In this document: positions 1 to 7,749 of the stretch, piece by piece
How the letters are laid out: every line of letters begins with the position of its first letter
How positions within the stretch are numbered: position 1 is the first letter of the stretch
Origin: Coriobacteriaceae bacterium
Lineage (GTDB): Bacteria; Actinomycetota; Coriobacteriia; Coriobacteriales; QAMH01
NCBI GenBank assembly: GCA_004553405.1
Contig: SFLO01000002.1
Span: 1-18,149 of the forward strand
Length of the DNA: 18,149 bases
Reading direction: 5' to 3'
Program-made: the position numbers and the translations under genes
The notes under the pieces: model-generated
The model's input: the letters and a program-made list of their open reading frames with translations, nothing else
Told to the model about the DNA's origin: nothing
Databases searched by the model: none

Positions 1-215
1 TGCTGCAGGCCCTGGTGGGCGCCTTGCTCGCCATCATCTGCATCAGCATCGTGAGGGCGGCCGTCATGCCCAAGCTGGCTACCATGGTGACCTTCCTGCC
101 CCTGGCAATCGACCCGAGCGTCTACACGATGATCTACCTGGTGCTGCTTGCGGCCGGTGTGGTCGTCGGCGCGCTCGGATCGCTGCTTGCCATGCGCAAG
201 TACCTCAAGATCTAG
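1..215 (+). CDS. ftsX: Probable cell division protein FtsX, C-terminal fragment
   Basis: The window opens inside this gene; the frame is open from base 3 and stops at TAG 213-215, giving about 70 residues. The fragment has two hydrophobic segments and ends in a GALGSLLAMRKYLKI tail. It closely resembles the conserved FtsX C-terminus (last membrane helix, then a Gly-Ser and a short basic tail ending in Leu-Lys-hydrophobic). FtsX is the polytopic membrane partner of the ATPase FtsE; together they act at the septum and control cell-wall hydrolases. The 118-base gap to enolase contains a large inverted repeat and the eno promoter, so FtsX probably ends its own transcription unit. Only the tail is visible; another FtsX-like permease is possible. 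Confidence 0.72.
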   Translation, partial: LQALVGALLAIICISIVRAAVMPKLATMVTFLPLAIDPSVYTMIYLVLLAAGVVVGALGSLLAMRKYLKI

Positions 216-1625
<1,410 letters not shown>

Positions 1626-1645
1626 CCGGCACATACCGCAAGCAC

Positions 1646-1690
1646 AAAGGGGGCGGGGCGGCCGTTGGGCTGCCCCGCCCCCTTTTTCTT
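1646..1690 (+). terminator. Rho-independent terminator of eno
   Basis: A 14-bp perfect stem (arms 1646-1659 and 1672-1685; GGGGGCGGGGC against GCCCCGCCCCC) with a 12-base loop, followed by a T-rich run ending at 1690. It begins 20 bases after the enolase stop codon. Confidence 0.92.
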
Positions 1691-1693
1691 GTG

Positions 1694-1724
1694 CCCGTGA
1701 AAGCTGTGTGGAGGCTTTCGCGGG
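1694..1724. other. Second inverted repeat downstream of eno
   Basis: Arms 1694-1704 and 1714-1724 pair over 11 bp (one G-U) with a 9-base loop. It follows the eno terminator and lies about 40 bases upstream of the next -10 box. With no T-run, it may be a back-up terminator or an operator site. Confidence 0.45.
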
Positions 1725-1759
1725 GGCGCCGCACGCCGCGCGGGCGGCGGGCGGCGGCG

Positions 1760-1768
1760 TGCTACAAT
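1760..1768 (+). promoter_or_regulatory. Extended -10 promoter of the DivIC/FtsB-like gene
   Basis: TGC then TACAAT at 1763-1768; no -35 match 17 bases upstream (all GC). Transcription would start near 1775, leaving a leader of about 30 bases. Confidence 0.6.
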
Positions 1769-1805
1769 CCTTGCCTGTTCCAAGACCCCAACTGAAGACG
1801 AGCAC

Positions 1806-2450
1806 ATGCCAGACGAACCCAGAAACACACACGGCAGGACCCTGCGAGAGCAGGTGCGCGCAGCGGCGGCAGCCACCGCCGAGCAGCAGCGTGCCCGCAA
1901 GCAGGAGAAGGGCGGCTCTGGCAAGGACCCCAAGAAGGGCACGTCCAAGCGCACCGTCACCAAGCGCACCGCCAGCAAGGACCAGCAGCAGAAGGAGAAG
2001 GCGCGCGACAAGAGCGCCAAGGAGACCGAGAAGCGCAGCTTCATCGAGACGGTGAGGGACAACTTCCTCAACATGGGGCTGGGCCTGCGCGTGCTCTTCG
2101 GAGTCATCGCCCTGCTGATCGTGGCGGCCGCGGTGCTCTACCCCATGGGCTGCACCTACTACCAGGCCCTGCGCCAGGAGCAGACCCTCCAGGCAGAGCT
2201 CGACGCCGTCAACCAGCGCAACGAGAAGATCGACGCCGAGAACAAGCAGCTCGAGACAGACGAGGGCGTCGAGAACCAGGCCCGCGAGGAGTACGGTTGG
2301 GTCAAAGACGACGAGAAGGCCACCGTGGTGGTCAACAGCGACGACTCTGGCAGCGGCGACATGCCCTCCCAGGTTGACGGCTCGAAGATCGAGCCCCCGC
2401 ACACCTGGTATTACGATATCCTCGACATCATCTTCAGAGCCGAGGTCTAG
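1806..2450 (+). CDS. Septum formation initiator (DivIC/FtsB-like) protein
   Basis: A 214-residue single-pass membrane protein. Residues 1-90 are a low-complexity, highly charged cytoplasmic segment rich in Lys, Arg, Gln and Ala. Residues about 95-115 form one membrane span. Residues 117-150 are a heptad-like coiled coil (LRQEQTLQAELDAVNQRNEK), followed by an NQAREEYGWVKDDE segment that matches the conserved AR..yGwV..gE element of the DivIC/FtsB family. These proteins join FtsL and FtsQ/DivIB at the division site and help activate septal peptidoglycan synthesis. The long basic N-terminal extension and the acidic Ser-Gly-rich C-terminal tail are longer than in E. coli FtsB and suit an actinobacterial DivIC. 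The ATG has only a weak GAAGACGAG ribosome site upstream. A tRNA gene lies 43 bases downstream. Whether it is called ftsB or divIC cannot be settled from sequence alone. Confidence 0.85.
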   Translation: MPDEPRNTHGRTLREQVRAAAAATAEQQRARKQEKGGSGKDPKKGTSKRTVTKRTASKDQQQKEKARDKSAKETEKRSFIETVRDNFLNMGLGLRVLFGVIALLIVAAAVLYPMGCTYYQALRQEQTLQAELDAVNQRNEKIDAENKQLETDEGVENQAREEYGWVKDDEKATVVVNSDDSGSGDMPSQVDGSKIEPPHTWYYDILDIIFRAEV

Positions 2451-2493
2451 GGCCCGGGCTTGCCTGCGCCGCCAGAGTGCGGCGCGCACATAT

Positions 2494-2578
2494 GGGGGCG
2501 TGGCGGAACAGGCATACGCAGCGGACTTAAAATCCGCCTCCTTCGGGAATGAGGGTTCGAACCCCTCCGCCCCTACCA
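2494..2578 (+). tRNA. tRNA-Leu (anticodon UAA)
   Basis: A complete class II tRNA with encoded CCA (2576-2578). Acceptor strand GGGGGCG (2494-2500) pairs with CGCCCCT (2568-2574), with a G-U first pair. The anticodon stem GCGGA/TCCGC encloses loop CTTAAAA, giving anticodon TAA. A variable arm follows (TCC TTCG GGA), then the T arm GAGGG TTCGAAC CCCTC. The long variable arm and the UAA anticodon agree with leucine. Confidence 0.97.
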
Positions 2579-2654
2579 CCTTCACCCGCGCTGTTTGCAC
2601 GCTTTTCCCCGAGCTGCGGTTTGACTCGCGCGGCATTCTCCAGACGGGCCCGCT

Positions 2655-2665
2655 TGCTATAGAAT
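2655..2665 (+). promoter_or_regulatory. Promoter of the 130-aa unknown gene
   Basis: TGC TATAGAAT: either TATAGA (2658-2663) with an extended TG or TAGAAT (2660-2665). No good -35 at the usual spacing; TTGACT at 2621-2626 is too far upstream. The start would be near 2670, giving a leader of about 100 bases. Confidence 0.55.
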
Positions 2666-2669
2666 AGAC

Positions 2670-2745
2670 GCATCAGCACGCGAGTACTGATGCATGTGCC
2701 GCATCGGGCTCCTTGGGGAGAAGGACCTGTGCAGGCATCGGCCTG
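2670..2745 (+). promoter_or_regulatory. Structured 5' leader, class not recognised
   Basis: Three hairpins can be drawn: GCATCAG/CTGATGC (2670-2676 with 2687-2693, 10-base loop), CCTT/AAGG (2711-2714 with 2721-2724) and CAGGC ATCG GCCTG (2732-2745). The first lies right at the predicted transcript start. I do not recognise a known riboswitch. No terminator-type T-run lies before the gene, so any control would be on translation or stability. Confidence 0.4.
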
Positions 2746-2771
2746 TTCATTTCGATAAAGGGGGAATAATC

Positions 2772-3164
2772 ATGTGTTTCCGTCCTGCAGCCGTTACGCT
2801 CGACCCTGAAGCCAAGGGCACCACTCCCGAGTACCGCGTCGCAGCCTTCGCGTCTGTCGACCTGCGCGAGCATATGGAGAAGAATCCTCACAAGATCATC
2901 ACCGCAGACAACATCACCTGGGAGGTCACTCGCGACTCCGAGGGCCTCTACGTTGCCAAGGGCGACCTGAGCGTCCCTGTCGAGATGCGCTTCAAGCTCG
3001 ATGACAACGGCGAGCTCATCAAGCAGAAGGTGGTCATCGACGGCAAGAAGCGCTTCGATGCCCGCGAGCAGGAGGAGAAGACCTTCGACCCCCTGTCCAC
3101 CGTCAACGTCGACGAGGCTCGCGTCCAGGCGTACAGCCGCTACCGCGACAACATGGGCGACTAA
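2772..3164 (+). CDS. Conserved-looking small protein of unknown function (MCFRPA start)
   Basis: A 130-residue soluble, charged protein with no signal peptide or membrane span. The ATG at 2772 is preferred over an in-frame ATG at 2694 because AAAGGGGGAA ends about seven bases upstream and the leader hairpins occupy the extra region. The N-terminus MCFRPAAVTL has a cysteine at residue 2; the middle (ITWEVTRDSEGLYVAKGDLSVP) looks beta-rich; the C-terminus is helical and Asp/Glu/Arg-rich. I recognise no family. It has its own promoter and terminator and is therefore monocistronic. Codon use is strongly biased like enolase, which suggests a well-expressed gene. Function unknown. Confidence 0.85.
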   Translation: MCFRPAAVTLDPEAKGTTPEYRVAAFASVDLREHMEKNPHKIITADNITWEVTRDSEGLYVAKGDLSVPVEMRFKLDDNGELIKQKVVIDGKKRFDAREQEEKTFDPLSTVNVDEARVQAYSRYRDNMGD

Positions 3165-3190
3165 GCCCGGGCTTATGCACCGATGAACCA

Positions 3191-3229
3191 GGCGGGGCGC
3201 CCTTCGCAGGCGCCCCGCCTTTGTTTTCT
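3191..3229 (+). terminator. Rho-independent terminator after the 130-aa gene
   Basis: An 11-bp perfect stem (GGCGGGGCGCC 3191-3201 with 3209-3219), loop CTTCGCA, then TTTGTTTT. It lies between two convergent genes. On the minus strand the stem is not followed by a T-run, so it may serve the TIR gene only partially. Confidence 0.92.
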
Positions 3230-3250
3230 CGGTAGATGCAGGTATGCAGG

Positions 3251-4315
3251 CTAGAGGTTGCCGTCGATGATGAAGCCGGGCTCTTCGGGCTCGGTGCTCG
3301 AGCTGCCGCCGCCGTTGTCGCTGCCGCTGCCCGTGCTGGGCTCGGGCTCTTCCTCGGCGGGCTTGGCGTAGTAGAAGACCACCTTGTTGTCCTTGTCGTC
3401 CTTGGCGACGGTGAGCTTGATGGTCTTGGACGACACCAGCTCGTAGCCCTTGACATTGGGCGCGCTGAGCGTGACGCTCTTGCCGACCTCTGCGTCTTCC
3501 ACCACCAGCTGTGCCTTGAGGACCTTCTTGCTGCCCTTCTCGAGGTAGAGCACCGTGTAGGTGGAGTGGGTTTCCTCCCACTGCCTGCGGGCCTCCTCCT
3601 CTGCCGCCTTCTGGGCCTGCTCCTCGGCGATGCGCGCCTGCTCGGCGGCGTCTGCCTGGTGGCGGTAGAAGGCGTAGCCGCCGATGCAGCCGGCGACAAG
3701 CGCGATGGCGACGATGATGCCGATGACGGCGCCGCGCCTGCCCTTCTTGGCGGGGCGCGCGCTGCCGTGTGCGGGGTCCGGGTCCTCTGCGTTGACCAGG
3801 CCGCCTGCCTGGGAGCGCCCACCCGCGGGCTTGGTGCCCGCATAGCCCAGCTCGACCTTGTTCTCGAGCGCGGCCTGGATGAACTCGACGATGAGCTCGC
3901 GTCCGCCCTGCTCGACAAGGAAGGACTCGTAGCCGCGCAGCTCGCGGGGGAGGTCGTTAGGGTTCATGCCGGCGATGAAGCTGCACAGGGTTCCGCCCTG
4001 CTTGCGGCCGGTGAGGAGGTCGTCGTGGAAGGAGCCCCACTCGTACTTCACCCAGGGGCTCATGATGTGGTCTGTGCTGGTGCCCACCACCACCATGACT
4101 CGGGCGGCGTCGAGTGCCTGGTTGATGGCGTCCTTGTAGGCGCCCTGGCCCATCTTGGCGAGGCTCAGGGTGCTGCAGAAGGACCGGATGCCCTTTTCCT
4201 GTAGCTGCTTGTGGAGGGCGAAGGCGAGCTCTGCGTCGAGGGTGCGCTCACCGTTTGGTCCGGAGTTCTTGTAGCTGATGAAGACCTCGAAGCTGCGGGG
4301 ATCTGCTGCTTCCAT
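3251..4315 (-). CDS. TIR-domain protein with one membrane span and an outer MucBP-like domain
   Basis: 354 residues. The TIR domain (about 9-145) begins FEVFISYKNS; SxWxxxE (SPWVKYE, Glu92) fits the catalytic glutamate of bacterial TIR NADases, and the whole domain resembles the TIR family common in gut Firmicutes. A low-complexity linker (155-190) and basic KKGRR precede one membrane span (about 196-216), placing the TIR in the cytoplasm. An Ala/Glu/Gln-rich helix (219-248) is followed by a beta-rich MucBP-like unit (252-317: YTVLYLEKGSKK...VGKSVTL...VKGYELVSS...VVFYYAKP) and an acidic Gly/Ser tail, predicted outside. ATG 4315 follows GAAGGGAGG; an upstream GTG at 4351 lies before that site. 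Transcribed divergently from the FHA and kinase-like genes. Function inferred: NAD-cleaving or scaffolding signal protein; activity and ligand unknown. Confidence 0.85.
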   Translation of the reverse strand: MEAADPRSFEVFISYKNSGPNGERTLDAELAFALHKQLQEKGIRSFCSTLSLAKMGQGAYKDAINQALDAARVMVVVGTSTDHIMSPWVKYEWGSFHDDLLTGRKQGGTLCSFIAGMNPNDLPRELRGYESFLVEQGGRELIVEFIQAALENKVELGYAGTKPAGGRSQAGGLVNAEDPDPAHGSARPAKKGRRGAVIGIIVAIALVAGCIGGYAFYRHQADAAEQARIAEEQAQKAAEEEARRQWEETHSTYTVLYLEKGSKKVLKAQLVVEDAEVGKSVTLSAPNVKGYELVSSKTIKLTVAKDDKDNKVVFYYAKPAEEEPEPSTGSGSDNGGGSSSTEPEEPGFIIDGNL

Positions 4316-4360
4316 GGGGCGAGCCTCCCTTCTGTCGCATCGCGGCTGCACTAACAGTCA

Positions 4361-4369
4361 ATTGTAGCA
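4361..4369 (-). promoter_or_regulatory. Extended -10 promoter of the TIR gene
   Basis: On the minus strand the site reads TGC TACAAT (4369 to 4361), identical to the site before the DivIC-like gene. No -35 is evident. The start would be near 4354, about 40 bases before the ATG at 4315. Confidence 0.6.
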
Positions 4370-4450
4370 ATCATCGGGGTGCGGGGCCGTGTTTGTCCTG
4401 TGGAGCATGTGCGCCCGGCCCGCCCTGCGGCGGCGCGCGCAGCGGGGGAG

Positions 4451-4461
4451 TGCGCTAGAAT
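4451..4461 (+). promoter_or_regulatory. Promoter of the FHA / kinase-RyR operon
   Basis: TGCGC then TAGAAT at 4456-4461; upstream DNA is nearly pure GC with no -35. It is divergent from the TIR promoter, with about 90 bases between the two -10 boxes, so one regulator could control both. Confidence 0.5.
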
Positions 4462-4498
4462 CCCTCTGGACATACTTCAACAGGAAAGGCAGGCACCC

Positions 4499-5857
4499 AT
4501 GGGCACGCCCATCCTCGTTTTGCGCAACAAGCTGTACGAGCACCGCAGCAACCCCTCCACCAAGATGAAGGACATCGACCGCTGGCTGTTCAACATCAAC
4601 ATGCTCAGCTTCCAGATCACCGCGGAGCACCCGGGCTCCATCGCCTTGCCGGTGTACGAGAAGGCCACCAAGGACTGGAGCGACAACACAGCCCTGCGCC
4701 TCAACGAGAAGTCCACCCAAGAGGCCCTCGAGGTCTTCGAGAAATACTGCCCGCCCGCGCTCGACAAGGGGATCGCCGCGCTGGAGAAGCTGGTGCCCTC
4801 TGACGAGCGCGTGCTCGACGAGCACCGCCAGGTGCTCGAGGAGGCGCGCTCTGCCAACAGCTTCTACCGCAGCATCGCGGGGCTCTACGGGCAGGGCATG
4901 GCCGCCTATCGCGAGCTGCTGCCCCTGTGGATCGTCAAGGAGAGCTCGCCGCTGTTCGCGATGGAGCTGTGGGAGGACGAGGAGAAGGTGCTCGACCTGG
5001 GAGACGCCCTCTACCAGGAGTTCCTCTCCGCCGGGTACCACCGCGAGGTCTGCGAGCGCTTCAACGAGCTGGTCTACAGCTGCTACAACTCCTATGCCGC
5101 CAAGTTCTTCGGCGCCACAGACGAGCAGCTGGCCCAAGCGGCCCAGCTCAAGGCGGCGCCCCTCGACGAGCTCTACCGCATCAAGCACTCCCAGGGCTAC
5201 CGCGGCCTGCCCGCATGGCTCGAGCCCAAGGAGCAGCTCATCTGGAACCTCGTCGCCTGCGCCCTCTACGGGCCCGAGAACGCGCGCCCCCAGTACTTCT
5301 CGCATACCGAGGTCGCCGTGTCGACCGATGCGCTCAACGCGCTCAGCGCCGACCCGCGCCTGCGCCAGGGCAGCGGCACCGCCGTGCTCACGCGCATCCA
5401 CGAGGGCGGCTCGACCGACATCGTGGCCACCGTCAACCTGGGCCGCGAGGGCGACGCCCCCCTCGAGGACTGCCTGGTCATGGTGCTCGGGCGCGAGTAC
5501 CAGGGCGTGCCGGACGCCGCCGACCTGGGAGACGTGCCCGAGCATGTGAGCAACCACGCCGCCGAGGAGGACCACCGTCACCACTACGCGACCCTGCTCG
5601 ACGCAGACAGCGCGCGTCACCTGGGCGTCTACATCATCGACGGCCAGCTGCTGCTCATCGACCTGGGCTCGAAGAACGGCTCGTTCATCCGCCGCGGCAA
5701 GGGCACGGGCGAGCGCTACCTGGTGATGCCCGGCCGCAGCAGCGGTCTGGTGGAGGCCTTCAAGGCGCGCGGCTACTCCTTCGAGGTGGCCACGCGCGTG
5801 GTGGCCATGCGCGGCGACCAGCTCTTCTTGGGCGCATCGCAGTTCGAGCTTCTGTAG
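4499..5857 (+). CDS. FHA-domain protein with unknown helical N-terminal region
   Basis: 452 residues, no signal peptide or membrane span. Residues 1-260 are mostly helical and match no family I know (a WLFNINMLSFQITAEHPG segment near 29-46 and an acidic WEDEEKVLDLGDALYQEFL segment near 158-176). Residues about 295-452 form a forkhead-associated domain with the expected phosphothreonine-reading elements: LGRE (Gly331-Arg332), SNH (351-353), DLGSKNGS (388-395) and GDQLFLG (439-445), with insertions in the loops. FHA domains bind phosphothreonine peptides, so a Ser/Thr kinase partner is expected, and the next gene is kinase-like. ATG 4499 follows AGGAAAGG at 4482-4489; the frame is open further upstream without a better site. 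The gap to the next gene is 60 bases without a promoter, so the two are probably one operon. Confidence 0.82.
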   Translation: MGTPILVLRNKLYEHRSNPSTKMKDIDRWLFNINMLSFQITAEHPGSIALPVYEKATKDWSDNTALRLNEKSTQEALEVFEKYCPPALDKGIAALEKLVPSDERVLDEHRQVLEEARSANSFYRSIAGLYGQGMAAYRELLPLWIVKESSPLFAMELWEDEEKVLDLGDALYQEFLSAGYHREVCERFNELVYSCYNSYAAKFFGATDEQLAQAAQLKAAPLDELYRIKHSQGYRGLPAWLEPKEQLIWNLVACALYGPENARPQYFSHTEVAVSTDALNALSADPRLRQGSGTAVLTRIHEGGSTDIVATVNLGREGDAPLEDCLVMVLGREYQGVPDAADLGDVPEHVSNHAAEEDHRHHYATLLDADSARHLGVYIIDGQLLLIDLGSKNGSFIRRGKGTGERYLVMPGRSSGLVEAFKARGYSFEVATRVVAMRGDQLFLGASQFELL

Positions 5858-5917
5858 GGCCGCCCGCCCGCACCCGCTGGGAGGGGCCGAAGCGCCCCCT
5901 GTGAGAGAGGAGAGGCA

Positions 5918-7636
5918 GTGCGGACTGCCACAGTAGACGCGGCGCCTGCGCTGCCCAACCGATTCGCCGCCTTGGAGGGCACCCCGGCCAACCCGGTGCT
6001 CAAGGGCCGCCGCGGCGTGTTCCGCGCCGAGGAGGGGGTCCAGCCCCTGGTCTCCTCCGGCGTCAAGCGCATCTACCGCGGCAGCTACGAGGCCTTCGAC
6101 GGCATCGTCCACGATGCCATCGCGGTCGTCTTCTCGAAGGACCAGGCGCGCCGCTACGGCATGGAGACGGCCACCCTCGCGCGCAACGGCCTCATCGACG
6201 TGGGGCCGCGCGTCTTCGAGCTGCTTACCGGGCGCATCACGGAGGCGGACGCGCCCGACTCCCCGGTCATCATCGAGGAGGACGCCGGCATCTCGCTCGA
6301 GGACGCGATCTTTTGCGGGGCCGGCATCCCGGAGGTGGGCGGCCGCGTGCGCGGTAGCAAGGTGGCGCCGCACATCAGCGAGTCGACGGCCGACCTGCTC
6401 TCGCAGCTCACGGCCCTGAACAGCGGCGGCATGCAGCTCGCCGGCCTGAAGCCGCTCCACCCGCTGGGCACGCTCGAGCGCGCCAAGGAGAACGCCAAGA
6501 TCATGTTCGACGTGCTGTGCCAAGCAGCCAACATGCACGAGAGGGGCATCTTCCACCGCGACCTGCGCGCGGCCAACGTCTGCGTGAAGCGTTACGGGCC
6601 CGACCCGGAGGACATCCGCGCCACCGTGATCGACTTCGAGATGTCGAGCGGCTTGGGCGACGGCGAGCCTGAGGCCCGCGCCAAGACCTACTACGACGCC
6701 CTCTTCCGCGACCTCCCGCAGTCGCTGGGCCTGGGGGCGGCAGCCGGGCAGGGGAGCGAGGAGCCCCACCTGAGCCGCGCGGAGATACTCGAGGGTAGGG
6801 GGCGCGCCGCCTCGCGCGCCGCGACGCTGCCCGCCGCCGGCGAGGGCGAGCGCCTGGCGCCCACGCCCCTGGAGGTCGATCTGGGCTACCTGGCCGCCCT
6901 GCGCTATGAGCTGTCCACCGGCCGCAGCATCACCACGGCGACGGGCCCCGAGCTGGCAGTGGGGGAGTGGCCCTTCTTCGCCTACGGGCCGGGAGGCAGC
7001 ATCATCGCCCACAAGATCTGCCCTGAAGACGACATCATCCCCCTGGGGGAGGAGCTGGGCCTCGCCCGCATCACAGAGGGCCTCTTTCCCGAGCCCTCTG
7101 TGCGCGACTACCTCATGGGCACCTTCAAGCACTTCGGCTTCCTCGACGCCCACGATCTGCAGATGTACCGGCAGTCGCAGGGCATCTACGGCAGCATCGG
7201 GCTCATCGCCCGCGAGCTGTTCAACCGCTACAAACGCCACATCAAGGAAGACGAGCGCATCCCGGACTACGAGAGCTTCGACGAGCAGCCCCAGGACCTG
7301 CAGGACTCGAACTACGCCCAAGCCCGCGCCATCGTCGACAAGGTCGACCGCCTGGGCCTGCGCATGGTTCCGCTGGAGCTGTGCGACCCGGCGGAGCGCG
7401 TCACAGAGATCCCCGAGCCGGAGGTCGAGTACCTGGCCTACATCGAGCACAGGCGCTGGATGAGCGAGAGGCTCGCCGCGGGCTGGACGCCCGGCCCGCG
7501 CAACGCAGAGGAGCGCACCTCGCCCTTCCTCGTGCCCTACGAGCAGCTCGACGAGGAGATCAAGGACTACGACCGCCAGCCCGTGCGCGACATCATTCCC
7601 ATTCTCGAGGGCATCGGCCTGGCGCTGTGCCGCTAG
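5918..7636 (+). CDS. Atypical protein-kinase-like protein with C-terminal RyR domain
   Basis: 572 residues. A kinase-like core covers about 45-340: N-lobe remnant (VKRIYRGSYEAF, then HDAIAVVFSKD), catalytic loop HRDLRAAN (His213, Asp215, Asn220), IDFEMS in place of DFG (Asp239), and a likely C-lobe helix DLGYLAALRYELSTGR (321-336). The glycine loop is degenerate, a valine occupies the expected beta-3 lysine position and no APE motif is clear, so phosphotransfer is plausible but unproven. Residues 434-485 (ELFNRYKR ... LQDSNYAQARAI ... LG) and 504-572 (EYLAYIEHRRWMSERLAAGW, TSPFLVPYEQLDEEIKDYDR) match the linker and ryanodine-receptor-type (RyR) domain of bacterial proteins. GTG 5918 is chosen because AGGAGAGG lies just upstream. 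It lies downstream of the FHA gene, probably co-transcribed. Confidence 0.83.
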   Translation: MRTATVDAAPALPNRFAALEGTPANPVLKGRRGVFRAEEGVQPLVSSGVKRIYRGSYEAFDGIVHDAIAVVFSKDQARRYGMETATLARNGLIDVGPRVFELLTGRITEADAPDSPVIIEEDAGISLEDAIFCGAGIPEVGGRVRGSKVAPHISESTADLLSQLTALNSGGMQLAGLKPLHPLGTLERAKENAKIMFDVLCQAANMHERGIFHRDLRAANVCVKRYGPDPEDIRATVIDFEMSSGLGDGEPEARAKTYYDALFRDLPQSLGLGAAAGQGSEEPHLSRAEILEGRGRAASRAATLPAAGEGERLAPTPLEVDLGYLAALRYELSTGRSITTATGPELAVGEWPFFAYGPGGSIIAHKICPEDDIIPLGEELGLARITEGLFPEPSVRDYLMGTFKHFGFLDAHDLQMYRQSQGIYGSIGLIARELFNRYKRHIKEDERIPDYESFDEQPQDLQDSNYAQARAIVDKVDRLGLRMVPLELCDPAERVTEIPEPEVEYLAYIEHRRWMSERLAAGWTPGPRNAEERTSPFLVPYEQLDEEIKDYDRQPVRDIIPILEGIGLALCR

Positions 7637-7651
7637 GCTGCGGGGACACGC

Positions 7652-7680
7652 TCGGCGCCCGGCCTGCGGCACGGCGCCGA
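7652..7680 (+). other. Hairpin after the kinase-RyR gene
   Basis: TCGGCGCC (7652-7659) pairs perfectly with GGCGCCGA (7673-7680) around a 13-base loop, 15 bases after the stop codon. There is no T-run. It is a possible terminator of the FHA/kinase operon lying just upstream of the next promoter. Confidence 0.5.
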
Positions 7681-7694
7681 AGCAGGGGCGCCCT

Positions 7695-7705
7695 TGCGCT
7701 ATCAT
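7695..7705 (+). promoter_or_regulatory. Promoter of the ACT-domain gene
   Basis: TGCGC then TATCAT at 7700-7705; no -35 seen. It leaves a leader of about 40 bases. The TTGCGCTA string recurs before serC. Confidence 0.45.
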
Positions 7706-7749
7706 GGCGAGATATTCGACCGCCCTCTGAAGAGCGCAAGGAGCATCCC

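Noticed and set aside
3236..4204. A 322-codon plus-strand open frame opposite the TIR gene
   Set aside because: Antisense to a gene with a clear TIR domain; no ribosome site and low-complexity translation.
3251..7636. Recent horizontal transfer of the TIR/FHA/kinase cluster
   Set aside because: GC content and codon use look the same as the neighbouring housekeeping genes, and no mobile element, direct repeat or tRNA-attached site flanks it (the nearest tRNA is 670 bases away and intact). Older transfer cannot be excluded.
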